Shown: positions 27,462-36,012, counted from the first letter of the stretch. The stretch is 64,000 bases of DNA from Granulicella sp. dw_53 (GCF_018449545.1 NZ_JAAVUR010000001.1:434001-498000), one strand, 5' to 3'. Made by a program: numbers and translations. Notes: generated from the letters alone by a model not told the origin.

Positions 27462-27799
27462 CGACCTTGGCCTATCTTCGACAGGAACGGCGATGAAGTT
27501 CGTTTTGTCGGACGCGAAGTAGCGCCTGCGCATCCAGAACGCAACGTTCACCAATCCGATGAGCGCGGGTACTTCGATGAGAGGCCCGATGACTCCGACG
27601 AACCTTCACCGGAGCTCAGTCCGAAGACCGCAACGGCGATGGCCAGCTCGAAGTTATTTCTGGCCGCTGTAAGGGAGAGCGTTGCCAACTGCGCATAGTT
27701 CGCGCCTAGCTGCTTGCCGATCCAGAAGCTCACCAAAAACATGATGAGGAAGTAGAAGACCATACGCGTTGAAACGTATGGCCCAGCGAATTGCACCAC
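27437..27799 (-). pseudogene. Remnant of an ACR3-type arsenite efflux pump
   Basis: The complement reads [40 protein letters not shown] and [12 protein letters not shown], which match the last transmembrane helices of ACR3 arsenite transporters. After GE the frame breaks; the +2 frame continues [20 protein letters not shown] and AFWMRRRYF to a stop near 27437. The first seven or so helices are absent. It is a 5-prime truncated, frameshifted relic. Its end abuts or overlaps the end of the decayed IS, suggesting the IS and later deletions destroyed an arsenic-resistance gene. Confidence 0.8.
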
Positions 27800-27808
27800 T
27801 GATCGTAT

Positions 27809-28003
27809 TTAATCCGTCTCTGGGTCTGTAGAGCGCCTCTTCTCATCCCTCGACTTGATTCGGACGCGGCTCTTGCAAGCAACGCACCTCCAAGGGTATA
27901 ACCCAAACCATTCCGAGAGCTTCGCGTCGACAATTCCCTCGCGTTTAACCCTTCTCAAAAAACCAACCTGGCACTTTGAACACAACTTACGGCCCTTAGA
28001 CAT
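27809..28003 (-). CDS. Small CxxC zinc-ribbon-like protein
   Basis: 64 residues with two Cys pairs, LCSKCQVGF near the N-terminus and RCVACKSRV in the middle, surrounded by basic residues (VKREG, RIKSRDEKRR). The layout fits a small zinc ribbon that might bind nucleic acid. I do not recognise a named family. The ATG at 28003 is preceded by GGTG only; a GTG directly before it may also serve. It lies immediately upstream of the ACR3 remnant on the same strand and could itself be a leftover. Confidence 0.4.
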   Translation of the reverse strand: MSKGRKLCSKCQVGFLRRVKREGIVDAKLSEWFGLYPWRCVACKSRVRIKSRDEKRRSTDPETD

Positions 28004-28492
28004 CACCGGCCCCGCTCTTCATTGAGGTACATGGTCTACTACCTTCACGCGCTGATCCTGGGTTCTTCCAGGTTATGTATCGTCAATCTGCAAATAGGTC
28101 GAACCTGGCATCTTAACAGGCGTGCGCGAAAGCGATTTTGCCCGCGTTCCTGAACTCAGCAGCGCCACAAAGGCTAACGGCCACTAATCTCGTTCTGTTC
28201 CACCTCCAGATAATTATCGAGATGAGTCTTGACGGCGCGATAGCACTTACAGGAGCGTCTTCCAGGACTAGCCGGTCGAGGATGACGGCCTTTCCACTGA
28301 TGCCATCTCGGCTGTGAGCACAATTGAACAGAACCGCCTAATCGAATATTCATGTTTCTAAATCTCAGGAGTCTCTCAAAACGCCGACAGGTGCGAGGTA
28401 AACCGACACCACAACCACTCGGTCTACTCCAGCGACCTATCACTTCGTAGCAAAGATTATAGATTTCAGCTCGAAGTTCAGTGAATCAACCT
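28004..28492. other. Gene-poor stretch with a Crp-like relic
   Basis: Between the zinc-ribbon-like frame and the P47-like operon there is no intact gene. The only recognisable content is the Crp/Fnr-like relic at 28174-28312. Confidence 0.4.
28174..28312 (-). pseudogene. Degraded C-terminus of a Crp/Fnr-family regulator
   Basis: On the complement one frame reads SRDGISGKAVILDRLVLED and the next reads SCKCYRAVKTHLDNYLE. Joined, they parallel the end of the intact Crp-like regulator at 36080-36784 (YSRGKIVIRDRPGLEKYSCE then CYRIVMDHLDDDLE). The cyclic-nucleotide-binding part and helix-turn-helix are not found upstream. It is a frameshifted fragment of a paralogue. Confidence 0.6.
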
Positions 28493-29827
28493 TCAACATT
28501 GGCCCATCATAAAAAAGGCTCCGTTTACTCCAGCAACCTTTACGTCCAGTATTTGAGTGCCGGTCCAATGCACAGATTGAGGAGGATTCTTCGTGATGGA
28601 TAGAGCCTCGCGGGCAAGAGAGTCCAGTTGTGAAGCGATGCTGTCTGCGATTAGCTTCACAACAAGTTCAGTAATGAGCACCGCGATCGGCCCGAGAAAC
28701 CAGTAATACCAGGGAATATCGGCGGAGTGCCAACTCTCCGGGTTCGGGTCAGACAGAAAGGTGATCGTCTTGCTCGAAGCATCAAATCGAGATCGATTAC
28801 GTGCCTTGATCCCGAACGTCATGCTGATACCGCCTTTAAGATCGCACGAACCGCTGATCGAGGTTTCCAGACCTTCGCCATTCGTGGACACGGAAAGGCT
28901 ACTGATAACCGGGTAGTACGTGATTGCACCCGATTTCACCGACTTGGTCTCGAACGTACGTGTATTCCGGATCAGCCCCTTATCCTCGTCAAGAGTAAAT
29001 ACCGATGGTTGCGTTCCGTAAGCGGTGGGCAAAGCAGGGAGAATGACATTGCGCAGGAACATCGTATTGGAAATCAGAAAGCTGCCAGTGTAGCTGCTAT
29101 TAATGGCGTTTTGATCGATCGTTCTCGACAGATTCTCGATCGGGCGGCGCGTGGTCACGCTGAGAATGGCCATGTAGCCATCGCTGGAACCAATCTTCTC
29201 CATGTACGTGTAGTCCGACTCGACCGGCGTGAGCCAGCTATTCGTGCCTGGTGGTACGAGGTTGATACTTGCGAATGCGAAGGCAATCTTCTGCGCATTG
29301 CGTACGACATATTCTGCAATCGACGCGCCAAGCAGCGTCTTGTGGCTTACGCTGAGCTTTCCCGAAGGATCGATAACGTTGACTACGGTGACGAAGCCCG
29401 GTCTGTGCGAATCCTGAGAAGCATACGCGACGTGCTCCAGGAAGAAAGCCAGCTCCTGCAAAGAGGCGTCGGGCTTTGGCATGATCCGCAGGAAGAGAGA
29501 AAGCACGATAGCCACGCCGTCGATGACGGTCTCGCTTGCGTTTGCAAACGTCTCCAGATCAGGAACGAGCGATTTCACATGCTCCGGAAGATTGATCGTC
29601 CCGATCTCCATCGTGCCCTTCTTGATCGTGAGCTTGAAGAAGAGTAACTTTCCGTCGCCCCCTTCAACGATCTCCCAGGAGAGAAAGCTGCCCGCAGCAT
29701 GGATCGTGGGGTCGGAACCCAGATCTACCTCAAAGGTGGGAAGGAGAGATTGAAGATTGGTCGCCAGAGCCTGGTTGACCCGACGATTGCTGATCAGAAA
29801 CACGGTATCCCAGCCGAAAGTCTGCAT
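28493..29827 (-). CDS. P47/OrfX-like TULIP-family protein (third of three)
   Basis: 444 residues. The N-terminus FGWDTVFLISNRRVNQAL matches the GWD...N-x-x-L entry of clostridial P47/OrfX proteins, whose tubular lipid-binding (TULIP) fold is known. It continues with a GSFLSWEIVEGGDGKLLFFK strand set. It is shorter and more divergent than its two upstream paralogues. A hydrophobic stretch lies near 375-400 (WYYWFLGPIAVLITELVVKL) and the protein ends VAGVNGAFFMMGQC, parallel to the AGLNGAFQ endings of the others. No signal peptide. AAGGAG sits 7 bases before the ATG. Biochemical role is unknown; P47/OrfX proteins accompany clostridial neurotoxins. Confidence 0.72.
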   Translation of the reverse strand: MQTFGWDTVFLISNRRVNQALATNLQSLLPTFEVDLGSDPTIHAAGSFLSWEIVEGGDGKLLFFKLTIKKGTMEIGTINLPEHVKSLVPDLETFANASETVIDGVAIVLSLFLRIMPKPDASLQELAFFLEHVAYASQDSHRPGFVTVVNVIDPSGKLSVSHKTLLGASIAEYVVRNAQKIAFAFASINLVPPGTNSWLTPVESDYTYMEKIGSSDGYMAILSVTTRRPIENLSRTIDQNAINSSYTGSFLISNTMFLRNVILPALPTAYGTQPSVFTLDEDKGLIRNTRTFETKSVKSGAITYYPVISSLSVSTNGEGLETSISGSCDLKGGISMTFGIKARNRSRFDASSKTITFLSDPNPESWHSADIPWYYWFLGPIAVLITELVVKLIADSIASQLDSLAREALSITKNPPQSVHWTGTQILDVKVAGVNGAFFMMGQC

Positions 29828-29869
29828 GAAATTGCTCCTTGGACACTGCGTGTCTTAGGTGATTGGCCA

Positions 29870-29893
29870 AGGGGGACCAGCATCAGTCCCCCT
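29870..29893. terminator. Intercistronic stem-loop (AGGGGGAC/GTCCCCCT)
   Basis: An 8-bp perfect stem with an 8-base loop lies between the second and third P47-like genes. There is no U-run, so it may stabilise or attenuate the polycistronic message rather than end it. Confidence 0.45.
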
Positions 29894-29903
29894 GTGACCC
29901 CTT

Positions 29904-31445
29904 TTAAGAACCGAACTGCGGATCGCCTCCGAGCTGGAAAGCACCGTTCAATCCAGCCGAGGTAAGTTTGAAAGCCTTGGAGTCAGGCCATTTGACGGAA
30001 CTACTTCCATTCGAGATCAGCAAGGTAATCGCGGGAAGCGCGTTGGCGGCGTCACCTCCCGCGACCAGCCCGATCAACTCGGGCGTAGCCGCGGCTAGGC
30101 CGGCGATTACTAGGATGATGATGATTGCAATGATTCGCGGAACTACGGCAGTGATAATTCTTCCTGCCACTCCTGCAGCCACTGCGCCGACGATCGCGAC
30201 AATGATCTCCGTGATCGTGACCCAAGTCTCTTTTTCAATCCACTGGTTTCGTACCGGAACCCGAGACTCCTTGAAATCAAGTGTCTGGGTGCCGTCAGGC
30301 TTGTTGATCAGAACGATCTTCTGGTAAGTGATCGTGTCTACCCAGGCGACGATTCCGGGTGAGATGTCGATACTAGTGCGAGTGTGAATCTGGATCTCTT
30401 CCCCCTTGACTTGCAGTTCGAAGATCTGCACGTACGGGGTATAGTCGATCAACCCGCTGCGGACCGGCGCCATCTTGAGCGAGCCGACGTTCACAATCAT
30501 CTGGTTGTCTGAAGAGACCTTGAAGTTGGATGTCGTGGCTCCGTCGAACCCCTTATATAGCCCTGGCAAAATGACATTGCCCAGGAACCGGCCCATACTG
30601 ATGTTGAGTCCGGAACGCTGCCCTGCAGGAATGGAATAAGGAGCCAACTGCTTGCTCAAACTGTCCGGGCTGCTGTTGGTCGTCATGTTCAGGACGCCAA
30701 ACACGCAATCGTCTTCCGACGCCTTGGGGTCTTCAGGTTCGAAGTATGCATAGCTCGTATAAGTCGGCTTCAGCCACTGAAACTCTCCCTGTGCGGCGAT
30801 CTCATTTAGGTTGACGGTAGCGAAGACGTACGAGAAGGTGCTTAGATTTTTCAGGAACCACTCCTGCAGGGCTCCCTTCATAAGCAGTTGCACGATGGTC
30901 GTCGGCTGCTTACCCGAGAATGTCATGTTCTGGATCACCACTGCAGGATCTTCCACGCTGCGCGATTCTGAATCGGCGTTCAGATCCATCGGTTCCAGGA
31001 GCGGGTTGGCCTCCGTTGGCGGCTTTCCAGGCAGATACTTGAGCTTGATCGAGATGTACACGTTTGCGCCGGTCATGGGGTAGGTTTTTGTCCCATTCGT
31101 CATAGTTCCCACGGCGATAGGGACAGACATGAACAGGATGCCCCCGCTGCCGCCACGCGAGATTTGCCAGCTTCCGAACTCGCCCTCGACGCCATAGTTC
31201 TCATCCTCGTCGACGACGATAGCGAACGTCTTCGGGTATCTGCTGGACTTCGCCAGCGCCTTATTGGCATCCGGCAAACGGATGGCAAACGTTGTGTCCC
31301 ACCCTAAGGTGGTGCTTTCCCCTCCTGTGTCGGCTGCGGTAAATAGGGAACGTGGTTGGAAGTGGCGCCATGCGCGCGGCTTCGCCGGAAGGCCAACTGC
31401 CTCGAGGCTTGTGGCAAGCTTTGGGTGTTCCAGTATTTCGCTCAT
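29904..31445 (-). CDS. P47/OrfX-like TULIP-family protein (second of three)
   Basis: 513 residues. GWDTTFAIRLPDANKAL starts at 48, followed by EGEFGSWQISRGGSGGILFM and PIAVGTM, the conserved first half of P47-type TULIP modules. About residue 400 the chain WIEKETWVTITEIIVAIVGA begins a long Ala/Ile-rich segment of 70 residues, hydrophobic enough for membrane insertion or tight helical packing. It ends SVKWPDSKAFKLTSAGLNGA, the family end motif. No signal peptide, so export would need another route. GGAAAGGA is the ribosome binding site. It lies 36 bases after the first paralogue and is probably part of one operon. Confidence 0.78.
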   Translation of the reverse strand: MSEILEHPKLATSLEAVGLPAKPRAWRHFQPRSLFTAADTGGESTTLGWDTTFAIRLPDANKALAKSSRYPKTFAIVVDEDENYGVEGEFGSWQISRGGSGGILFMSVPIAVGTMTNGTKTYPMTGANVYISIKLKYLPGKPPTEANPLLEPMDLNADSESRSVEDPAVVIQNMTFSGKQPTTIVQLLMKGALQEWFLKNLSTFSYVFATVNLNEIAAQGEFQWLKPTYTSYAYFEPEDPKASEDDCVFGVLNMTTNSSPDSLSKQLAPYSIPAGQRSGLNISMGRFLGNVILPGLYKGFDGATTSNFKVSSDNQMIVNVGSLKMAPVRSGLIDYTPYVQIFELQVKGEEIQIHTRTSIDISPGIVAWVDTITYQKIVLINKPDGTQTLDFKESRVPVRNQWIEKETWVTITEIIVAIVGAVAAGVAGRIITAVVPRIIAIIIILVIAGLAAATPELIGLVAGGDAANALPAITLLISNGSSSVKWPDSKAFKLTSAGLNGAFQLGGDPQFGS

Positions 31446-31481
31446 CTCGGAAAGTCCTTTCCTTTGGTGTAGTGGTTCTGG

Positions 31482-33026
31482 TTAGAAGGTGAACTGAAGG
31501 GTTCCGCCAAACTGAAACGCTCCATTGAGGCCGGCTTGCGCCAGCTCAAATTGCCCGGCGTCGGGCCACTGTACCGTTCCGGTCGCACCCTGCGCGAAGC
31601 CTCCGATCGGCGGCAGGACTGCGGCGGCGCCTCCGCCTGCAACCTCCGCAATCAAGTCAGGAATAAGACTCGCCACGCCTGCAACGATCGTGATAAGTAC
31701 GGCTGCCAGAATGACCTTCGCGGTCGCTTCAAAAGCTTCCGCCGCGACGCCGGCAACCGCTCCCACGATGCTGACCACGATCTGCGTGATCTTTACCCCG
31801 TCGTCCACCTCGATCCAATGGTTTGTCGCCGTCGGTCTTCCATCCTTGAAATCCAGGGTTTGGCCGCCGTCAGGCTTTTGCACCAGAACGATCTTCTGGT
31901 AAGCGACGGAGTCCACCATCGCTCGAATTCCTGGAGAAATCGGTATCTTGGTGCGAACATGGATTTGCATTTCTTCGCCCAGAACCTGCGCTTCAAAGAT
32001 CTCCAGCTGTGGCGTATATGACGTGCCGTTTACTTTCACCGGGTTCAGCTTGAACGACTCAGTATTCACAATCAGCCGGTTGTTCGCCACCAAAGTGAAG
32101 GTCGACGTAGTTGCATTGGAAAACGCCTTCGTCAGGCTGGGGAGCATCACTTTCTCGAGATACCGCGCCATCCCGATCGTGAATCCCGCCGGGCTCCCCT
32201 TGGGCACGCAGTTAGGACCAAGCTGGTTCGCCAATCCAGCCACACTGCGGTTCTCGGTCATGCTGATCACCCCGAAAAAGCTGTCTTCCTCCGTCGCGCC
32301 GTCCAGATATGCGTAGGCGCTGTAGGTCGGCTTCAACCACTGAAAGGCCCCGCCGCTTACATCGTTCAAGCTGACCACTGCGAACACATGCGCAAACAAC
32401 GCGATATTATCGTTGAACCACGTTTCCATCCCCGCTTTCATCAGCAATTGCACGTAGGGCGACGGCGCTGGGTCTAGAAATTCGAAGCCGTGCAGCACGA
32501 CGGCGGGATCGGCTACGCTGCGAGCCTGCGGATCGGTCATCAGCGACATCCGCTCCGTCGAGCTCTCGAGTGGCTGGGCGGAGAGCGGTGCCGTCACATA
32601 CCGTAGCTTTACAGAGACAATCGCAACCGATCCGTCCATTGGATAGCTGACTATCGAACCGTCCTGACTGATCGTCATCGCACCGGTTGCGATTGGAATC
32701 GCTAGCATGACAATGCCGCCGCTCCCACCTTGCGTCATCTGCCAGGGTCCGAAGGTTCCTTTCATCGCATAATCTTCCTGCGGATCGATCAGGATCTCGA
32801 AGCTAGTCGGCCAGCGTTTGTCTTTGGCGATGGCCGCGTTGACATCCTTTAGGCAGATGGCAAAAGAACTGTCCCAGCCTAGCGTTGAAGTTTCGCCGTC
32901 CCGGAAATCGGTCGACATCGTGTCACGCCGCCGAAACATAGGGGCGCACCCTGTCTCAAGTTGGGGCAGACCTAATTGCTTTCTGCTAGCCACCGAGTCT
33001 AGATCTAAGCTCACAGCGTAAGTCAT
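31482..33026 (-). CDS. P47/OrfX-like TULIP-family protein (first of three)
   Basis: 514 residues from the ATG at 33026, which has GAGGAGG 4 bases upstream; a frame to 33053 has nothing comparable. LGWDSSFAICLKDVNAAIAK, MKGTFGPWQMTQGGSGGIVM and IPIATGAMTI align throughout with the second paralogue. So do the Tyr-rich LKPTYSAYAYLD segment, the YQKIVLVQKPDGGQTLDFKD segment and the end VQWPDAGQFELAQAGLNGAF. A hydrophobic Ala/Val-rich stretch follows WIEVDDGVKITQIVV. Family known: P47/OrfX in botulinum neurotoxin clusters and, more rarely, other bacteria. Inference: first gene of a three-gene operon producing related lipid-binding-fold proteins. Confidence 0.8.
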   Translation of the reverse strand: MTYAVSLDLDSVASRKQLGLPQLETGCAPMFRRRDTMSTDFRDGETSTLGWDSSFAICLKDVNAAIAKDKRWPTSFEILIDPQEDYAMKGTFGPWQMTQGGSGGIVMLAIPIATGAMTISQDGSIVSYPMDGSVAIVSVKLRYVTAPLSAQPLESSTERMSLMTDPQARSVADPAVVLHGFEFLDPAPSPYVQLLMKAGMETWFNDNIALFAHVFAVVSLNDVSGGAFQWLKPTYSAYAYLDGATEEDSFFGVISMTENRSVAGLANQLGPNCVPKGSPAGFTIGMARYLEKVMLPSLTKAFSNATTSTFTLVANNRLIVNTESFKLNPVKVNGTSYTPQLEIFEAQVLGEEMQIHVRTKIPISPGIRAMVDSVAYQKIVLVQKPDGGQTLDFKDGRPTATNHWIEVDDGVKITQIVVSIVGAVAGVAAEAFEATAKVILAAVLITIVAGVASLIPDLIAEVAGGGAAAVLPPIGGFAQGATGTVQWPDAGQFELAQAGLNGAFQFGGTLQFTF

Positions 33027-33634
33027 AGTGCCTCCTCTGATATTGCACGTCACGTTAGAACAGCGGTATGTAGAAGTTTAGGTTTGCCTCCGGCCCCATG
33101 AGCGGCTGGACCAAGCCAATAGGTAACTAAAGCTATGAGTAAGCCGCTAAGCGGCTCTTATTGGCAACTTGTCGAGCATTTACGACACAGCTATGTATCT
33201 CCTGGAAAGCCTGGGAGTAATTGACATAAGACCAGCGCACGCGCGGTAAGTAGCACGAACGAGAACTTACGAGCTGAGTTAAAAAGGGTCAAATAGAAGC
33301 CGGTACTACTCTGTGTTTGACGGCGAGCAAAAGATAGAGCGCTCTTGTGCTCCCTATAGTCCGAGCAAAATCGATTCCTGTCAAGAGACTTTTCAGTTGC
33401 TAGAAATAAAGCCACAGAGCTTCGCTTCTGGATCTATCTGTTGTCTTCGGAGCCATGTGTCGTAAGTAATGAATCCTTAAGTTGGCAATAAAAGTGCCTG
33501 AAGGAAATGAGCAAGACGAAGGCGAAAGATGCCTTCCGGATCGCCGTGTATGAGGCGCACGCACCCGTTGTTCTAATGAGCGCTCGGCGCGGTACCTCTT
33601 TTGGACAATCTCTAGCAATACAACTTTTGGGGCA
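33027..33634. other. Intergenic region upstream of the P47-like operon
   Basis: About 600 bases between divergent genes. The frames that cross it have no family signal. Its one visible structure is a set of inverted repeats at 33101-33165, listed separately. Promoters for the P47-like operon and the GGDEF-EAL gene are expected here. Confidence 0.45.
33101..33165. promoter_or_regulatory. Nested inverted repeats upstream of the P47-like operon
   Basis: Outer arms GCCAATA (33115-33121) and TATTGGC (33159-33165) enclose an inner palindrome AGCCGCT-A-AGCGGCT (33142-33156). A further AGCGGCT copy is at 33101-33107. The set lies 75-140 bases upstream of the first start codon, where an operator or leader structure would be placed. 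Its regulator is not known. Confidence 0.4.
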
Positions 33635-33700
33635 TTGATTTTGTCTGGCAGTTGCTCTCATGTTGTCTCTGGATTCTGTTCACGGTCCCAACTGCATTTT

Positions 33701-35371
33701 ATGATGCCACCGAAGAGGTCTAGGCAGGAACAAGCTCGTGTCCGTAAGACCTCGCATATTACTCCTATCTTGGTTGCCAGCAATCCGCTGCCGATGTGGA
33801 TATATGATGTGGAATCGTTACGCTTCTTAGAAGTCAATGAGCATGCCACCCATCTATACGGCTATACCCAAGAAGAATTCCTTTCGCTCACGGTCAATGA
33901 CCTATTCCCCGAAAGCGACCTCTCTAAGGCCGAACACGGCCCATATACAAAGCTCATCGACATCGAACAAAAGACGGTCAGTACGACCAAAGATGGAACA
34001 CTGATTCCCGTGAAGTTACACGTCAGTGAACTCCGTTATCGTGGCAAACAAGCTAGATATGTTGTGGTTGAAGATGTAACCGAGATGCACTCAGTCCAAG
34101 AACTTGTTCGACTGGCTCATCATGACGATCTTACGGGCTTACCAAATAGAATACTACTCAAACAAAGGATGGCCGAGTCATTCAATGCTGCCAAGAAGAA
34201 TGGCCGCCGTGCCGGGCTTATCTGCCTGGATCTCGACCGCTTCAAACAGATAAACGACTGGTACGGGCACGCGATAGGAGACGAGTGTCTGAAAGAAGTT
34301 GGAAGCACGCTGGTGCGCCGAATGCGAGGAATGGATACAGTAGCTCGTACCGGCGGAGAAGAGTTCACTCTGGTCTTAGCAGAGGTGGAGAGCGTAGAGG
34401 CGGCGGAGGTGGTTGCCAAGGCGTTATTGCAGATTTTCTCGTCACCGTTAGAGGTAGAAGGGCACAGCATCAGCCTCAGCGCAAGTATTGGGATGTCTGT
34501 CTTTCCCGATCACGGGACAGATGATTCAGTGCTCTGGAGGAGTGCAGATGCTGCCATGTATCGGGCAAAACGAGCAGGCGGTAACCGCCACGCGATGGCC
34601 GCATCGATAACAACTGTGATGTCTGAAAATATTGGGATCGAAAATCATATGCGTGAAAACCTTTCGTCTGGAGGGTTTCACCTTCAGTATCAAACACAAT
34701 ATTTTATGAGTGGTCAGATTCGCGGGATGGAGGCTCTCATTCGGCTCCCTCACGGTAGCCTCGGCTTCGTCAGCCCTGATCGCTTTATCCCCCTCGCCGA
34801 AGAGAATGGGCTAATCCATAATATTGGCAAGTGGGTTATCCAAGAGGCCTGTCGTCAACTGATGATATGGAACCGCGATCGGGAAGTTCCGGTGTGCATA
34901 GCAGTGAACGTGTCTCCCCTGCAACTCATGCGTGACGACTTCGCCGACGAGGTTCGAGAAGCCATCCTAGAATTTGGTATTGATCCCACATGGCTGGAAA
35001 TGGAAATCACCGAACGCGCGATCTTGAACTTCGACGAAATCGCTAAACGCATGATCAGTCTTGCGAATTTAGGTATCCGCTTCGCCATCGACGACTTTGG
35101 AACTGGATACTCGTCATTGCAGCATCTCCAGCGTCTGCCTGTCTCGACGCTCAAAATCGACCGCTCGTTCATACAACGGCTTTCAGAGTCGAGTCGGAGT
35201 TACTCAATCGTAAAGGCAATCATCGCAATGGGTCACAGCCTTCAAATGCAGATAGTGTCTGAAGGGGTAGAGGTGGAAGATCAAATGCGGGTCTTGCGGA
35301 AGCTTCATTGTGACTCCGTTCAGGGCTTTTTACTGTCCCGTCCGGTCGACCCAGAAGCGATATCGCTCTGA
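33701..35371 (+). CDS. PAS-GGDEF-EAL protein (diguanylate cyclase/phosphodiesterase)
   Basis: About 556 residues; no membrane helix. A PAS domain (PLPMWIYDVESLRFLEVNEH ... YVVVEDVTE) is followed by a GGDEF domain with DDLTGLPNR, the active-site ARTGGEEF and an intact I-site RGMD five residues before it. The EAL domain then has MEALIRL, CIAVNVSPLQL, EMEITE, AIDDFGTGYSSLQHL, LKIDRSFIQ and SEGVE. Both active sites look usable, so it may make and degrade cyclic di-GMP, which commonly controls exopolysaccharide and biofilm formation. The ATG at 33701 is chosen over a TTG at 33635 because the extra residues are not conserved-looking; no ribosome binding site is clear at either. Confidence 0.9.
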   Translation: MMPPKRSRQEQARVRKTSHITPILVASNPLPMWIYDVESLRFLEVNEHATHLYGYTQEEFLSLTVNDLFPESDLSKAEHGPYTKLIDIEQKTVSTTKDGTLIPVKLHVSELRYRGKQARYVVVEDVTEMHSVQELVRLAHHDDLTGLPNRILLKQRMAESFNAAKKNGRRAGLICLDLDRFKQINDWYGHAIGDECLKEVGSTLVRRMRGMDTVARTGGEEFTLVLAEVESVEAAEVVAKALLQIFSSPLEVEGHSISLSASIGMSVFPDHGTDDSVLWRSADAAMYRAKRAGGNRHAMAASITTVMSENIGIENHMRENLSSGGFHLQYQTQYFMSGQIRGMEALIRLPHGSLGFVSPDRFIPLAEENGLIHNIGKWVIQEACRQLMIWNRDREVPVCIAVNVSPLQLMRDDFADEVREAILEFGIDPTWLEMEITERAILNFDEIAKRMISLANLGIRFAIDDFGTGYSSLQHLQRLPVSTLKIDRSFIQRLSESSRSYSIVKAIIAMGHSLQMQIVSEGVEVEDQMRVLRKLHCDSVQGFLLSRPVDPEAISL

Positions 35372-35413
35372 GTTCCGAAGCCTTCGCAGTCACCTCGCTA
35401 TGAGGTATATGTC

Positions 35414-35785
35414 TTGATATCTTCCATATTGTTGTACGGACATGATGCGCGTTTGCTCGAAACGAGAGCTTTGGTTCTCGAACGCTCCGGTCATCGAGTT
35501 CGAATGGTGACGAGTCTCGATGCTCTTGAGCGTATCTTATCTACCGAACAGACCGATCTTCTGGTTTTGTGCCACTCTCTCTCGATGGAAGAGTGCGGAC
35601 GCTCTATCGCCCTCACCCTTCCCTGGCCGCGGATAAGGAGTCTGATTTTGACCGTGGGTCCGGAGAGTGGCCATGCCCTGTTTCCGGGAACTATCCTCGA
35701 CGCTATGGATGGACCGGCGAAGCTCGTTTCAATCGTAGGGAAGCTCGTTCAATCTGAGAGTAAAGTAAATGCCCAGATTTACTAA
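35414..35785 (+). CDS. Degenerate receiver-like domain protein
   Basis: 123 residues. The chain SSILLYGHDARLLETRALVL ... ILSTEQTDLLVLCHSLSMEE has the alternating beta-alpha layout of a response-regulator receiver domain. The phosphoacceptor Asp is replaced (LLVLCHS where LLVLD would be usual) and the acidic pair at strand 1 is absent. Acidobacteria carry many such short receiver-like proteins. It begins with a TTG preceded by GAGGT, 43 bases after the GGDEF-EAL gene on the same strand, so it may partner that protein. Confidence 0.6.
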   Translation: MISSILLYGHDARLLETRALVLERSGHRVRMVTSLDALERILSTEQTDLLVLCHSLSMEECGRSIALTLPWPRIRSLILTVGPESGHALFPGTILDAMDGPAKLVSIVGKLVQSESKVNAQIY

Positions 35786-35821
35786 GCTTTGGCCAAGGAG
35801 AATTCATAGTCCCAGCCTCAA

Positions 35822-36012
35822 GGTATAGTGAAATCGTTTCAACAATGCAAAAGGCTACGGTTTTCTCGGACACGATGGCGGTAACGATGTGTTTGCACAC
35901 TACAGCTCGATCCAATGCGGCGGATACAAATCGCTCAAAGGAAACTACCGGGTTGCATTCGACATCGTTCAAGGAACAATGGCCCGCAAGCTTCCCTCAC
36001 CGTGTCTTCCCA
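35822..36012 (+). pseudogene. Cold-shock-domain (CspA-like) pseudogene
   Basis: Joining frames gives a cold-shock protein: GIVKSF (normally G-x-V-K-W-F), then after one shift NAKGYGFLGHDGGNDVFAHY and SSIQCGGYKSLKGNYRVAFD IVQG, and after another shift NGPQASLTVSS. These match RNP1 (KGYGF), RNP2 (VFVHY) and the KGPQA end of CspA proteins. The start codon is lost, the Trp of KWF is changed and two frameshifts are present, so it is inactive. Confidence 0.82.

Noticed and set aside
28727..29647. Plus-strand open frame of 306 codons
   Set aside because: It lies entirely antisense to a P47-like gene that has a ribosome binding site and conserved family motifs; composition is Arg/His rich as expected of a shadow.
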